Source: Nostoc sphaeroides (lineage in GTDB: Bacteria > Cyanobacteriota > Cyanobacteriia > Cyanobacteriales > Nostocaceae). Taken from it: a stretch of 64,000 nucleotides of DNA. The DNA lies in the NCBI RefSeq assembly GCF_003443655.1, contig NZ_CP031941.1, positions 2,912,501 through 2,976,500 on the forward strand, given 5' to 3'. Both the position numbers and the translations under genes were made by a program. Positions within the stretch are counted from its first letter, which is position 1; each line of letters starts with the position of its first letter. The notes beneath the pieces were generated by a model. The model made no database searches and had not been told where the DNA came from. It was given only the letters and a program-made list of their open reading frames with translations. Shown here one piece after another: positions 8,321 through 17,000 of this stretch.

Positions 8321-9437
8321 CGACGTGACCCGCCGTACTTAATGCTTTTTCTAATATGTTCCGCGCCGCGTTCCAGTCACGATCTTGGGTATGTCCACAA
8401 TGAGGACAAACATGAGTTCTGGTACTAAGAGTTTTTTTGACAACTTCACCACAATTAGAGCAATTTTGACTGGTGTAGTGGGGTGGAACTGCAATAGTTA
8501 CCACGCCGAAGACCTTACCAAAATACTCAACCCATTCACGAAACAACGACCACGACACATCACTAATCGACTTAGCCAAGCGATGATTCTTGACCATATT
8601 CCGCACTATCAAATCTTCATACGCCACGAGGTCGTTAGACCTCACCACGCACCTTGCTGTTTTTACAGCAAAGTCTTTACGCTGACGACTTACTTTGAGG
8701 TGCGCCCTGGCAAGTTTATTTCTAAACTTAGCTCTGTTGTTGGAACCCTTTTTAGTTTTAGACATCCGACGCTGCAAGCGTCTCAAAGACTTCTCGCTCT
8801 TGCGAAGATGTCTAGGATTAGCAACCGTCTCCCCGTTACTATCTGTATAGAAATGGTTCAATCCCACGTCAATACCAATAGTTTTGCCCGTTGGTTCTCG
8901 CCTTTCTACTCGCTCTTGGTCAATACAAAACTGGCAATAATAGCCATCTGCACGACGCACAACCCGCACTCTTTTAAACTGTTTAAGTTGGTAGAAATGC
9001 AGGTCACGGGTTCCCCAGAGTTTGAAAGTCCCCGCCTTAAAACCATCAGAGAAAGTGATATACCTACGGTCATCAGAAAGCTTCCATCCACAGGTCTTGT
9101 ACTCAACAGAACCATGTGTCTGCTCTTTTTTAAACTTTGGAAATCCCTTTTTTCCTGGTTTATTTTTTTTGCAGTTATCAAAAAACCGAGCGATTGCAGA
9201 CCACGCCCTTTCAGCGCTAGCTTGTCTTGCCATCGAGTTCAACTTGGCGACCCAAGGAAACTCAGTATTAGCAGCAAGCACAGCGCAGAACTTACTCAGG
9301 TCGTATCGCCCAATATTCTTGTTATCCATCCAGTATCTAAGGCTTGCATTGCGAACAAAACGAGCAGTTCTAATCGCTTCATCAAGCGCTTTATACTGTC
9401 CGTCTTGTCCTTCAAGTTTTGCCTCAAATACCAGCAT
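8262..9437 (-). CDS. tnpB: TnpB RNA-guided nuclease, solo IS200/IS605-type element 1
   Basis: 391 aa from the ATG at 9437. Split RuvC nuclease motifs are intact: GIDVGLNHF (first Asp), VAYEDL (Glu) and DRDWNAARNIL (last Asp). A four-cysteine zinc finger (CSNCGEVV... CPHCGH) sits before the last motif, and the N-terminal domain has the usual QYKALDEAIRTARFVRN helix. It is about 90% identical by eye to the copy at 34061-35299. No tnpA gene is nearby, so it would be mobile only in trans. An upstream in-frame extension to 9590 is translation of repeat DNA and is rejected as the start. The start codon lies within a hairpin. Confidence 0.92.
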   Translation of the reverse strand: MLVFEAKLEGQDGQYKALDEAIRTARFVRNASLRYWMDNKNIGRYDLSKFCAVLAANTEFPWVAKLNSMARQASAERAWSAIARFFDNCKKNKPGKKGFPKFKKEQTHGSVEYKTCGWKLSDDRRYITFSDGFKAGTFKLWGTRDLHFYQLKQFKRVRVVRRADGYYCQFCIDQERVERREPTGKTIGIDVGLNHFYTDSNGETVANPRHLRKSEKSLRRLQRRMSKTKKGSNNRAKFRNKLARAHLKVSRQRKDFAVKTARCVVRSNDLVAYEDLIVRNMVKNHRLAKSISDVSWSLFREWVEYFGKVFGVVTIAVPPHYTSQNCSNCGEVVKKTLSTRTHVCPHCGHTQDRDWNAARNILEKALSTAGHVGTNASGDIDLCVGGETRSL

Positions 9438-9480
9438 GATATAATTTACGTCATGTACACTAACGTAAATTATATTATGC
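9434..9480 (-). promoter_or_regulatory. Hairpin covering the tnpB1 start codon
   Basis: Arms 9439-9451 and 9463-9475 are a perfect 13-bp inverted repeat (ATATAATTTACGT and its complement) with an 11-nt loop. They extend by GCAT/ATGC beyond one mismatch, so the ATG of tnpB1 is inside the stem. It could hide the start codon in mRNA and may also be the transposon's left-end hairpin. Confidence 0.7.
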
Positions 9481-9483
9481 TGC

Positions 9484-9595
9484 GACCGAATAAATTCGGT
9501 CACTCGCGGCAGTTGAGCGTAGTCGAAACTTATATCCCCTGCCTGAAGGCAAGGGGCTTTACGCATCACGACCCGTAAGCTAATCGGCATTTAAG
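9484..9595 (-). mobile_element. Hairpins and probable right-end remnant of another IS200/IS605-type element
   Basis: Two hairpins precede tnpB1. One is GACCGAAT-AA-ATTCGGTC (9484-9501). The other has arms CCCC-TGCCT / AGGCA-GGGG around 9535-9556, next to CTTACGGGTCGTGATGCG on the minus strand. The second looks like the 3' end and right-end hairpin of a different tnpB-type element in the same orientation. Inference from resemblance only. Confidence 0.4.
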
Positions 9596-9701
9596 TTGCA
9601 TAATCGGAGCGGGCAAGATGCCCACCCCACAAGATATTGATAAAATTTTGATATGCAAATTAAATGTGTTTTAGCTTAATCAAGTTTGTTAACCCTCGGT
9701 T

Positions 9702-10460
9702 TCAGCAGTCTCCTGTGACTGCATTTTTGAGATAACAATGACAATTTGGCTTATCAATCAATGACTCCACCAAGGCATTTAGGGCAGTAGCAGCTAAAGC
9801 ACCACCTCCCAAAGTGCCTGCAACTGTAATAAAAGGTGTCTCTTGTTGCATCAGTTGTCGCTTGGCTGCGGGAGCATGGCTAAAGCCAATGGGCATTGCA
9901 ATTACTAGTGCAGGCTGAATTTTCTGGTTGCTAATCGCCTCACAAACTTCTACAAGTACTGAGGGAGCATAACCAACTACCAGGACACAACCCTTACTTA
10001 CTTGCTGTAATTTTGATCGCCATTCTCGATGCTGCCAAAAGGCAACTTCTGCCTCTGTGGCGGTGGTAATATGGGGATTATCAATCAAGGTTTCAATTTG
10101 GCATCCCAAGTAAAATAATCGGGTTTGATCTAAAGCAGCAGCAACCGTTTGGGTATCGACAACAATTTGACACCTTGAAGATAAAGCTTCTCGACTAGCT
10201 GCGATCGCACCTTGACTCAACTTAATAAAAGACACCAAACTCACATCGCCACAAGCCAAAACCAACTGAGAAATTAAGTGTTGTTCAATTTCCGAACGTT
10301 GAGACAAATCAGGTAATAAGCGTTGTAGTGATTCTGAAAAAGCTTCCGAATGGGTATGAATTTCTGCATCCAAACCACTCCAGAGATTTTCCAATCCGCC
10401 CAATCCAGCTTGAGTTTCGACATCAAGTAACTTGAGTTGTGCCAAAACTTCCGCCTGCAT
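9702..10460 (-). CDS. coaR: CoaR C-terminal effector domain (precorrin isomerase-like), split from the MerR part
   Basis: 252 aa resembling precorrin-8X methylmutase (CbiC/CobH): GDVSLVSFIKLSQGAIAASR, the QIVVDTQTVAAAL strand, VLVVGYAPSVLVEVCEAI, PALVIAMPIGFSHAPAAK and the glycine-rich TLGGGALAATALNAL end. In CoaR, the cobalt regulator described in Synechocystis, such a domain is fused behind a MerR DNA-binding domain and senses Co2+ or a tetrapyrrole intermediate. Here it is in a different frame from the MerR part, overlapping it by 38 bp. Deleting one G from the G4 run at 10483-10486 (minus strand) would join both into a 377-aa CoaR. The internal ATG at 10460 may not be a real start. Confidence 0.8.
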   Translation of the reverse strand: MQAEVLAQLKLLDVETQAGLGGLENLWSGLDAEIHTHSEAFSESLQRLLPDLSQRSEIEQHLISQLVLACGDVSLVSFIKLSQGAIAASREALSSRCQIVVDTQTVAAALDQTRLFYLGCQIETLIDNPHITTATEAEVAFWQHREWRSKLQQVSKGCVLVVGYAPSVLVEVCEAISNQKIQPALVIAMPIGFSHAPAAKRQLMQQETPFITVAGTLGGGALAATALNALVESLIDKPNCHCYLKNAVTGDC

Positions 10461-10836
10461 AATTTGACAATGGCGATTCGCGCCCCAATAATCCTTCTAA
10501 TGCTGATGCAGTTTGTCGCAGTTGAGAAATTTGTTGCATCACCGCCCGATATTGCTGCTGAAGTTGTCCCATCAAGTTAATACTTGTGTCGGCTTCTGGT
10601 TCGGCTTCCAAAATATTGCGGATATGGTTTAGCTGAAACCCTTGCTGCTTGAGTGCTACAATCCGTTGCAACCGGAGGACATCTTTTTTGGTATAGAGAC
10701 GGTAATTGCTAGGCGATCGCACTGGTTGTGGTAGTAGTCCCAATTGATGGTAATGGCGCACCATGCGCGGAGTTAAACCGCCGCCTACTAAGTACGTTAA
10801 CTGCTTAATTGTCAGATCGCTACTTTTGATTTCCAC
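10423..10836 (-). CDS. coaR: CoaR N-terminal MerR DNA-binding part (frameshifted coaR)
   Basis: 137 aa. A MerR-family winged helix (LTIKQLTYLVGGGLTPRMVR, HYHQLGLLPQPVRSPSNYRL, YTKKDVLRLQRIVALKQQGF) is followed by the dimer helix QLRQTASALEGLLGRE. The last 20 residues (SPLSNYAGGSFGTTQVT) are the out-of-frame reading of the joint to the precorrin-isomerase-like domain. Divergent from coaT, as in the known CoaR/CoaT locus; MerR activators twist a promoter with an over-long spacer on metal binding. A +1 base in a G4 run is either a real mutation, a sequencing error, or (less likely) programmed slippage. If real, cobalt induction of coaT would be lost or changed. Confidence 0.82.
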   Translation of the reverse strand: MEIKSSDLTIKQLTYLVGGGLTPRMVRHYHQLGLLPQPVRSPSNYRLYTKKDVLRLQRIVALKQQGFQLNHIRNILEAEPEADTSINLMGQLQQQYRAVMQQISQLRQTASALEGLLGRESPLSNYAGGSFGTTQVT

Positions 10837-10937
10837 AAATTTAAGATATTAAGATGGAGTCTTTATTTTGTTTATATACTTTTCCATAATTATACTAGCC
10901 ACTACTATTTAAACTTTAGCTTCAAAAAATACTATTA

Positions 10938-11072
10938 GGGACTTCCAAGTAAAAAAATATTCCATTGCTATTGTTAACTGTTGACCGTTGACGGTTCACG
11001 AGTTTTCAGTCAACAGTCAACAGTCAACAGTCAACGACTTGAATGTGGAATAGTTTATTTTTTGGAGTTACC
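10938..11072 (+). mobile_element. 135-bp MITE-like element, copy 2 (family A)
   Basis: Same 135-bp length and ends as copy 1 (last bases GTTACC instead of GTTCCC), flanked by TTA on both sides (10935-10937, 11073-11075). It lies about 100 bp upstream of coaR in the coaR-coaT intergenic region. Confidence 0.85.
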
Positions 11073-11075
11073 TTA

Positions 11076-11242
11076 ATGTAATTCGACACTCCTTGAACAC
11101 CATCTCTAAACTCTTGGATAAATTCATCAGTTACTCTCGTTGCACAACTATCTATCTCTTCAGAAAGAGAATTTTGATGAAGTATTTGATGTGCTGATTT
11201 CCGTAGAACCTCAAACAATAAAGAATCCCATAGATGTAACAA
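11076..11242 (-). pseudogene. Unidentified gene remnant cut by the MITE
   Basis: An open stretch of about 55 codons (MLHLWDSLLFEVLRKSAHQ, then VTDEFIQEFRDGVQGVSNY) runs into the 135-bp element and ends inside it. I do not recognise the family. With the methyltransferase scrap just upstream it may be debris of a former restriction-modification locus. Low confidence that it ever was a gene. Confidence 0.25.
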
Positions 11243-11325
11243 TTGACCTAGTAGCTGCCATTACTACAAGCCCCTGCATTTATGCATGGGGTAATAATTA
11301 CGAATTACGAATTAACAATTACGAA

Positions 11326-11520
11326 TTATTGTGACACCTGTCTAATATCGCGTGGTACAGCACTTTCAGAAAGATAAGGGCGGTTCAGAACAATAGTTTT
11401 TGTTGCATCAGCATCTATTTCAACTACACTAACAGTATAAACACCTGCTTCTTCTATACCTAAATCTAGACCAAAAGCTCCCGCAAACAGAGCAATAGAT
11501 ATTAATTGATTATCAATCAC
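11326..11520 (-). pseudogene. DNA cytosine-5 methyltransferase, N-terminal fragment
   Basis: 64 codons that match the start of a C5-methyltransferase: motif I region IALFAGAFGLDLGIEEAG followed by the motif II-like VVEIDADATKTIVLNRP. The PCQ catalytic loop and all later motifs are missing. It is a remnant of transferred or decayed DNA in the coaR-coaT gap and cannot be active. Confidence 0.65.
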
Positions 11521-11561
11521 CTTTTTTTAAAATTTGCAAAATAATTCTACTTACATTTAAA

Positions 11562-11654
11562 TAGGACTTACGCACACTCTACGAATTCTTGGCGTTCTTG
11601 GCGTCTTGGCGGTTCGATAAATTAAGCTTTTCGGCAATTTTTGCGTAAGTCCTG
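11562..11654. mobile_element. MITE-like element with AGGACTTACGCA ends (family B), copy 1
   Basis: Inverted ends TAGGACTTACGCA (11562-11574) and TGCGTAAGTCCT (11642-11653) bound a 93-bp element. TTAAA flanks both sides (11557-11561, 11655-11659), a probable 5-bp target duplication. A 137-bp relative lies at 39247-39383. Only 40 bp separates it from the coaT operator. Confidence 0.7.
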
Positions 11655-11694
11655 TTAAACTTAGAACCTTTGTCTGCTTGTAAGTTTTTAATTA

Positions 11695-11728
11695 TAAACC
11701 TTGACATTAACATTAATGTCAAGGTTTA
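11695..11728 (+). promoter_or_regulatory. Predicted CoaR operator in the coaT promoter
   Basis: A perfect palindrome with 16-bp arms and a 2-bp centre (left arm ends CCTTGACATTAA, right arm begins TTAATGTCAAGG). TTGACA at 11701-11706 could be the -35 box inside the left arm, with a weak -10 near 11725-11730. MerR-family operators overlap the -35/-10 spacer in this way. It ends 31 bp before the coaT ATG. Confidence 0.75.
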
Positions 11729-11759
11729 GCGTAAGAGAGTCCTTGTTAATTCACCTCTC

Positions 11760-13673
11760 ATGCTCTACCCCCAACGTTTTAGCCAATTCACCAGAGAACA
11801 CGCAGATACCTTAGCAGCCCTACTTTGTGGCTTATTGCTATTTCTCGGATGGTTCGCCTTGCATCTCGGTTGGTTGGGATTAGCATTTCTGCTGCTACCT
11901 GCTGCTTATGTAATTGGTGGTTACGAAAGTGCGCGGGAAGGATTGACTACCCTTTTCAAAGAAAAAGAACTTGATGTAGATTTGCTGATGATTGTCGCCG
12001 CCATTGGTGCTGCTAGTCTCGGCTTATGGCGAAGAGAATATCATCTAATTATTGATGGAGCAATTTTGATACTCATCTTTGCCATCAGTGGCGCACTAGA
12101 AGGCTACGCCATGCAACGAACTGAGCGGAGTATCAAGAGTTTGATGAGTTTGACACCAGATACAGCAAGGGTTTTACTTCAGGGAAGGGAAGAAGAAATT
12201 CCTATTAGTCAGCTAAAAGTGGGTGATGAGATTGTCGTCAAACCCGGAGAGCTAATTCCTACTGATGGGATAATTTTATCTGGTTACAGCACCCTTAATC
12301 AAGCTGCAATTACAGGCGAGTCTTTACCTGTAGAGAAAACAGTGGGCGAAGAAGTATTTGCTGGAACACTCAACGGCTACGGTGCATTGCAAATTAAGGT
12401 ACACAAACCAGCCCAAAGTAGTTTAATTGTGCGTGTGATTCGCTTGGTAGAAGAGGCAAAGACTCAAGCACCTCCTTCGCAAGAGTTTACCCTTCGCTTT
12501 GAGAAAGGATATGCAAAAGTCATTGTAGTAGCTGGTATATTGCTGGCAACTTTACCGCCATTTTTCTGGGGTTGGGATTGGGAAACTACGATTTATCGCG
12601 CCCTTACTTTCCTTGTGGTTGCTTCTCCGTGTGCGCTGATGGCTGCAATTATGCCCACCCTACTTTCGGGAATCGCCAATGGTGCAAGACAGGGGATTTT
12701 GTTTAAGAATGGGGCGCAGTTGGAGAAGATTGGCAAAGTCCGAGCGATCGCATTTGATAAAACTGGTACTCTCACAACAGGACAGGTGCAGGTATTCCAG
12801 ACAATTTCAGTTAGTGAATACACTCAAGTAGATGTATTAAAAGCCGCAGCTAGTGTGGAATCATCTTCCGAACATCCCATCGGTAAGGCAATTGTGCAGG
12901 CGGCTGGTGATTTGGATTGGGTTGGTGCAGTTCAAGTGCAAGCTATACCGGGACAGGGAATTGTAGGAATTGCTCAAGAACAACAGATAATTGTGGGGAA
13001 TGCTGTTTTTGTGCAAAAGTATGTCACAAATTTACCTGAAGAGTTGCGAGAAATGGCTCAATCTTTAGAGCAAGAAGGTAAAACTGTCGTTTGGGTAGCA
13101 CAGGGAAATATAGCAGAAGTGATGGGTGTAATTGCGATCGCAGATGAAGTAAGATCACAAGCAGCCACAACCATTGCCCGGTTAAAGAAACTGGGAGTTG
13201 AACAAATTGTCATGCTAACCGGGGATAATCAGGAAACTGCTCACAGTGTCGCCAAAGCAGTAGGAATTGATCGGGTGTATGCTCAACTCTTACCAGAAGA
13301 TAAGCTTGATGTTATTCGCAGTCTACAGCAAGAATATCAAACTGTGGCAATGGTAGGCGATGGAATTAATGATGCACCAGCTTTAGCGCAAGCATCTGTA
13401 GGTATAGCGATGGGTGTATCTGGTAGCGATGTCGCATTAGAAACCGCAGATATAGTACTGATGGCAGACAGGTTAGAAAAAATTGCCGTAGCGATGCATT
13501 TGGGAAGGCGATCGCAAGCCATAGTCAAACAGAATATATTCGTAGCGTTGGGTTTTATTATCTTGCTTTTGGTAGGCAACTTTCTAGGCAATATTAACCT
13601 ACCCATCGGCGTGATTGGGCATGAAGGTTCTACAGTGTTAGTTACCCTGAGTGGTCTAAGATTGCTGAAATAA
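11760..13673 (+). CDS. coaT: Cobalt-exporting P1B-4-type ATPase CoaT
   Basis: 637 aa. It has the ion-channel motif SPC (residues 289-291) instead of the CPC of copper/zinc pumps, and the last-helix motif HEGSTVLVTLSGLRLL; together these define the P1B-4 class, which exports Co2+ and sometimes Zn2+ or Fe2+. The phosphorylation loop FDKTGTLTTG has its Asp at 333; the actuator loop ITGESLPVEK and hinge MVGDGINDAPAL are intact. There is no N-terminal metal-binding domain. Six to eight membrane helices are expected in the plasma membrane. It is divergent from coaR, preceded by a long palindromic operator, and is a full-length, apparently active gene. Confidence 0.92.
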   Translation: MLYPQRFSQFTREHADTLAALLCGLLLFLGWFALHLGWLGLAFLLLPAAYVIGGYESAREGLTTLFKEKELDVDLLMIVAAIGAASLGLWRREYHLIIDGAILILIFAISGALEGYAMQRTERSIKSLMSLTPDTARVLLQGREEEIPISQLKVGDEIVVKPGELIPTDGIILSGYSTLNQAAITGESLPVEKTVGEEVFAGTLNGYGALQIKVHKPAQSSLIVRVIRLVEEAKTQAPPSQEFTLRFEKGYAKVIVVAGILLATLPPFFWGWDWETTIYRALTFLVVASPCALMAAIMPTLLSGIANGARQGILFKNGAQLEKIGKVRAIAFDKTGTLTTGQVQVFQTISVSEYTQVDVLKAAASVESSSEHPIGKAIVQAAGDLDWVGAVQVQAIPGQGIVGIAQEQQIIVGNAVFVQKYVTNLPEELREMAQSLEQEGKTVVWVAQGNIAEVMGVIAIADEVRSQAATTIARLKKLGVEQIVMLTGDNQETAHSVAKAVGIDRVYAQLLPEDKLDVIRSLQQEYQTVAMVGDGINDAPALAQASVGIAMGVSGSDVALETADIVLMADRLEKIAVAMHLGRRSQAIVKQNIFVALGFIILLLVGNFLGNINLPIGVIGHEGSTVLVTLSGLRLLK

Positions 13674-14053
13674 AGCACTCCTCTTTTCTCTGTGTCTTCT
13701 GCGCCTCTGCGGTTGGCTAAAGAAGACAGGAGACAGGAGGTAGAGGGCAGTATTCCTCTCTCTTTAACTGCCCTCAGTTTACGTTTTTTATATTTAACTA
13801 TTTATTTTTGAATTTTGAATTGTTATATCTGTTTTAGTTTTCTTTTGATGATTGCAACACATCCTTGGGTAAAGACGCGATGAATCGCGTCTCTACAAAT
13901 GGTCTAATTGTCGCATTATGTTTTCAAATTGGTATAACCTAATTGCAAAAGCGGTGGCACAATTAAAACTTTATCTAAGAATATATAGCGGCAGTTAAGA
14001 GGGTGATAAACTGCCGCTACAATTAGGTAAAATACACTGCAAAAAACAGAGAC
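13674..14053. other. Intergenic between convergent coaT and RND genes
   Basis: Holds a GTAAAGACGCGAT..ATCGCGTCTCTAC palindrome at 13869-13896, of the dispersed GTAGAGACGCG family also seen at 28018 and 44517, and a terminator-like hairpin at 13986-14019. No gene seen. Confidence 0.6.
13986..14019 (-). terminator. Hairpin downstream of the RND operon
   Basis: Perfect 11-bp arms TAGCGGCAGTT / AACTGCCGCTA with a 12-nt loop, 35 bp after the RND stop codon on the minus strand. The T tract is weak, so function as a terminator is inferred. Confidence 0.55.
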
Positions 14054-17000
14054 TCAATCCTTAACTTTTGTTGAATATGCAACAGTTTTTCCATCCAAGG
14101 AAACTGTTTCTGTTTGCAGTTCTTGATGTCGATTTGGTTTGATAAATCGCTCTGTCGCCGTCTTGATAACGATATACAAAATTGGCACTACAAACAAACT
14201 CAAGAAAGTCGCAATTAACATCCCACCAAAAACTGCTGTTCCCAAAGATTGGCGACTACCTGCACCAGCACCCGTGGAATTAGCCAAGGGGAAAATTCCT
14301 AAAAGAGTAGAAAAGCCAGTCATCAAAATTGGACGTAACCGTTCTTGTGAAGCTTCAATTACTGCTTTAGTCATCGAAAGACCTTGATCTCGCAATTGGT
14401 TAGCAAACTCCACAATTAAAATAGCGTTTTTACTAGCCAAACCAATCAACATTACTAGACCAATTTGACAGTAAACATCATTAGAAAAACCCCGTAACGA
14501 TTGAGCTACAAGCGCTCCAAAAATAGCTAAGGGAACTGATAACAGAATGATAAAGGGGTCAATGTAGTTTTCGTATTGAGCAGCTAATACCAAAAATACA
14601 AATACCAATCCTAATCCAAAAATTAGGGGTGCTAAACCACCAGAATCTATTTCTTCTAATGCAGTCCCTGACCATTCATAGCCATAACCTGCTGGTAAAA
14701 CTTCTTTAGCAACTTGTTCCATTGCTTTAATTGCGTCTCCAGAACTAGAGCCAGGGGCGGCAGCACCATTAATTTCAATTGAGCGGAACAGATTGTAGTG
14801 ATTGATAGTTTGCGCTCCCACCCTCGAAGTAACTGTGACTAAGTTACTCAAAGGAATCATTTGATTCTTTTGAGAACGAACATATAGTTTACCAATATCC
14901 TTGGGGTTAGAACGAAACTGTTGATCTGCCTGGATATACACCCGGTAATTGCGCTGCTGGAGATTGAAATCATTTACATATTGTGATCCCAAAGCAGTTT
15001 GTAAAGTACTGAAGATATCATCTATAGAAACTTGCAATGAATTGGCTTTATTACGGTCTACTTCCACAAGCAATTGTGGTGTATCTGCGGCAAAAGTACT
15101 AAATACAGCTTGTAATCCAGGTGTTTGATTAGCTTTACCTAGCAACTTACCCATCGACTGCACCAAATTTTCTAAGCCACTGCTACCTCTGCGGTCTTGC
15201 AGTTGAAAGACGAAGCCGCCAAAGTTGCCTAAACCCTGAATTGGGGGCGGGTTCACTGGGAAAACTCTGGCTTCTGGGATTGCCATCAACTTCCCTTGCA
15301 AGCTGCCAATAATCGCTTGTACTGATTGATCGGGTTTTGAGCGCTCATCCCATGATTTTAAAGTTGTAAATATGATGCCACTGTTAGCTGTGTTACCACT
15401 AAAACCAAATCCTCCGATCGCAAAAGTCCCCACTACTTCAGGAATTCGCAGAATTTCTTTTTCTACCTGTGCAATCACATCGCTGGTATATTGCAACGAA
15501 ACCCCTTGCGGCCCTTGGATAATTGTGATGAAGTATCCTTCGTCTTCATCGGGTAGAAAAGCTGTCGGTACTGTCATGTACAGCCAAGCAGTCATTCCCA
15601 AGGAAACAATAAACAACCCAATTACAATACCTTTGATGCGTGCGAGAAAGGTAAGCGATCGCTTATAACTATGCTGTAGCCAGTCGAGAAAGCGATTTAT
15701 CTGGCCAAAAATCCAACCCAGCCAGCCTGAAGGTCTTTGTCCTTGACGCAGCAACACCCCACACAAAGAAGGTATCAGAGTCAAAGCCAAAAAAGTCGAA
15801 ATCCCAATGGAAAAGGCGATCGTCAGCGCAAATTGCCGATAAAGTGCGCCTGTGGTTCCCGGAAAAAACGCCACTGGTATGAACACCGCCATCAATACTA
15901 GTGAAGTGGCAATAACCGCGCCAAACAGTTCCCTCATTGATTCACTGGCGGCTTGACGAGGATTTATACCTTTATCCTGAATAAAACGGCTGATTTGCTC
16001 TACTACAATGATCGCATCATCTACCACCATCCCTGATGCTAAAGTCAGACCAAACAAAGTCAAACTATTAATCGAAAAGTTAAAAACTTTGACGAAGGCA
16101 AATATCCCAATGAAGGAAAGCGGAATACTAATTGCGGGAATTAAAGTAGTTCGCCAGTCCTGCAAAAACACAAAAATTACAATTACAACCAGCACCACCG
16201 ATTCAATCAGGCTCTTAAGCACTTCTGCCATCGACTCTTCGACAAACGATGTCGTGTCAAAAGCTACCTGATATTGCATTCCTGGGGGAAAACTTGGAGC
16301 CAATCGCTCAATTTCGGCTTTGACTCCCTTGGCTACATCCAAGGCATTACTACCAGGAATCTGATAAATCCCTAAACCGACAGCATCTTTAGCACGAAAT
16401 CGCAGAAATGAACTGTAGTTTTCTGCACCCAGTTCTGCTCTACCGACATCTTTGAGCTTGACTAATGTGCCATCATCTCCAGTTTTGAGGACAATTTCTT
16501 CAAATTCTGATGGTTCTGCTAATCGGCTAGCAGCACGCACATCAAGTTGATACCTTTGTCCTTCAGGAGCCGGTTCTTGTCCAATTCTCCCTGCACCAAC
16601 TTGCAAGTTTTGTTCAGATAAAGCATTCGCTACATCCTGAGTTGTTAGCCCCCGATTGGCAAGGCGAGTTGGATCTAACCACAGGCGCATTGCATAGCGG
16701 CGTTCGCCAAAAATTTGAACGTTGCTCACACCTTTGACTCTTTTTAAGGCATCTGCTAAGTAAAGGTCGGCATAGTTACTTAAGAATGTATTATCGTACT
16801 CTTTATTTTCAGCGAATAAACCAATCGCTAAGAGGATGTTACTAGATTCTTTCGATACTCGCACTCCCGTGCGTTGTACAGAGTCTGGTAGTTGTGGCTG
16901 GGCAACAGAAACCCGATTTTGCACATCCACAGCCGCAATATCTTTATCCCGTGATGAATCAAAGGTGGCTGTAATGGTACTAGTACCATCGTTACTGCTG

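Noticed and set aside
8385..9578. Long plus-strand frame (397 codons) antisense to tnpB1
   Set aside because: Antisense reading of a conserved tnpB; a similar antisense frame occurs at tnpB2 (34262-35020) and has no family match that I recognise.
10423..10490. Programmed ribosomal frameshift in coaR
   Set aside because: Only a G4 run is present, with no slippery heptamer, internal Shine-Dalgarno or downstream pseudoknot that I can see; mutation or sequence error is simpler.
11529..11759. Cobalamin or cobalt riboswitch before coaT
   Set aside because: No B12-box-like or NiCo-type motif seen; the strong feature is a DNA palindrome suited to a MerR-type regulator.
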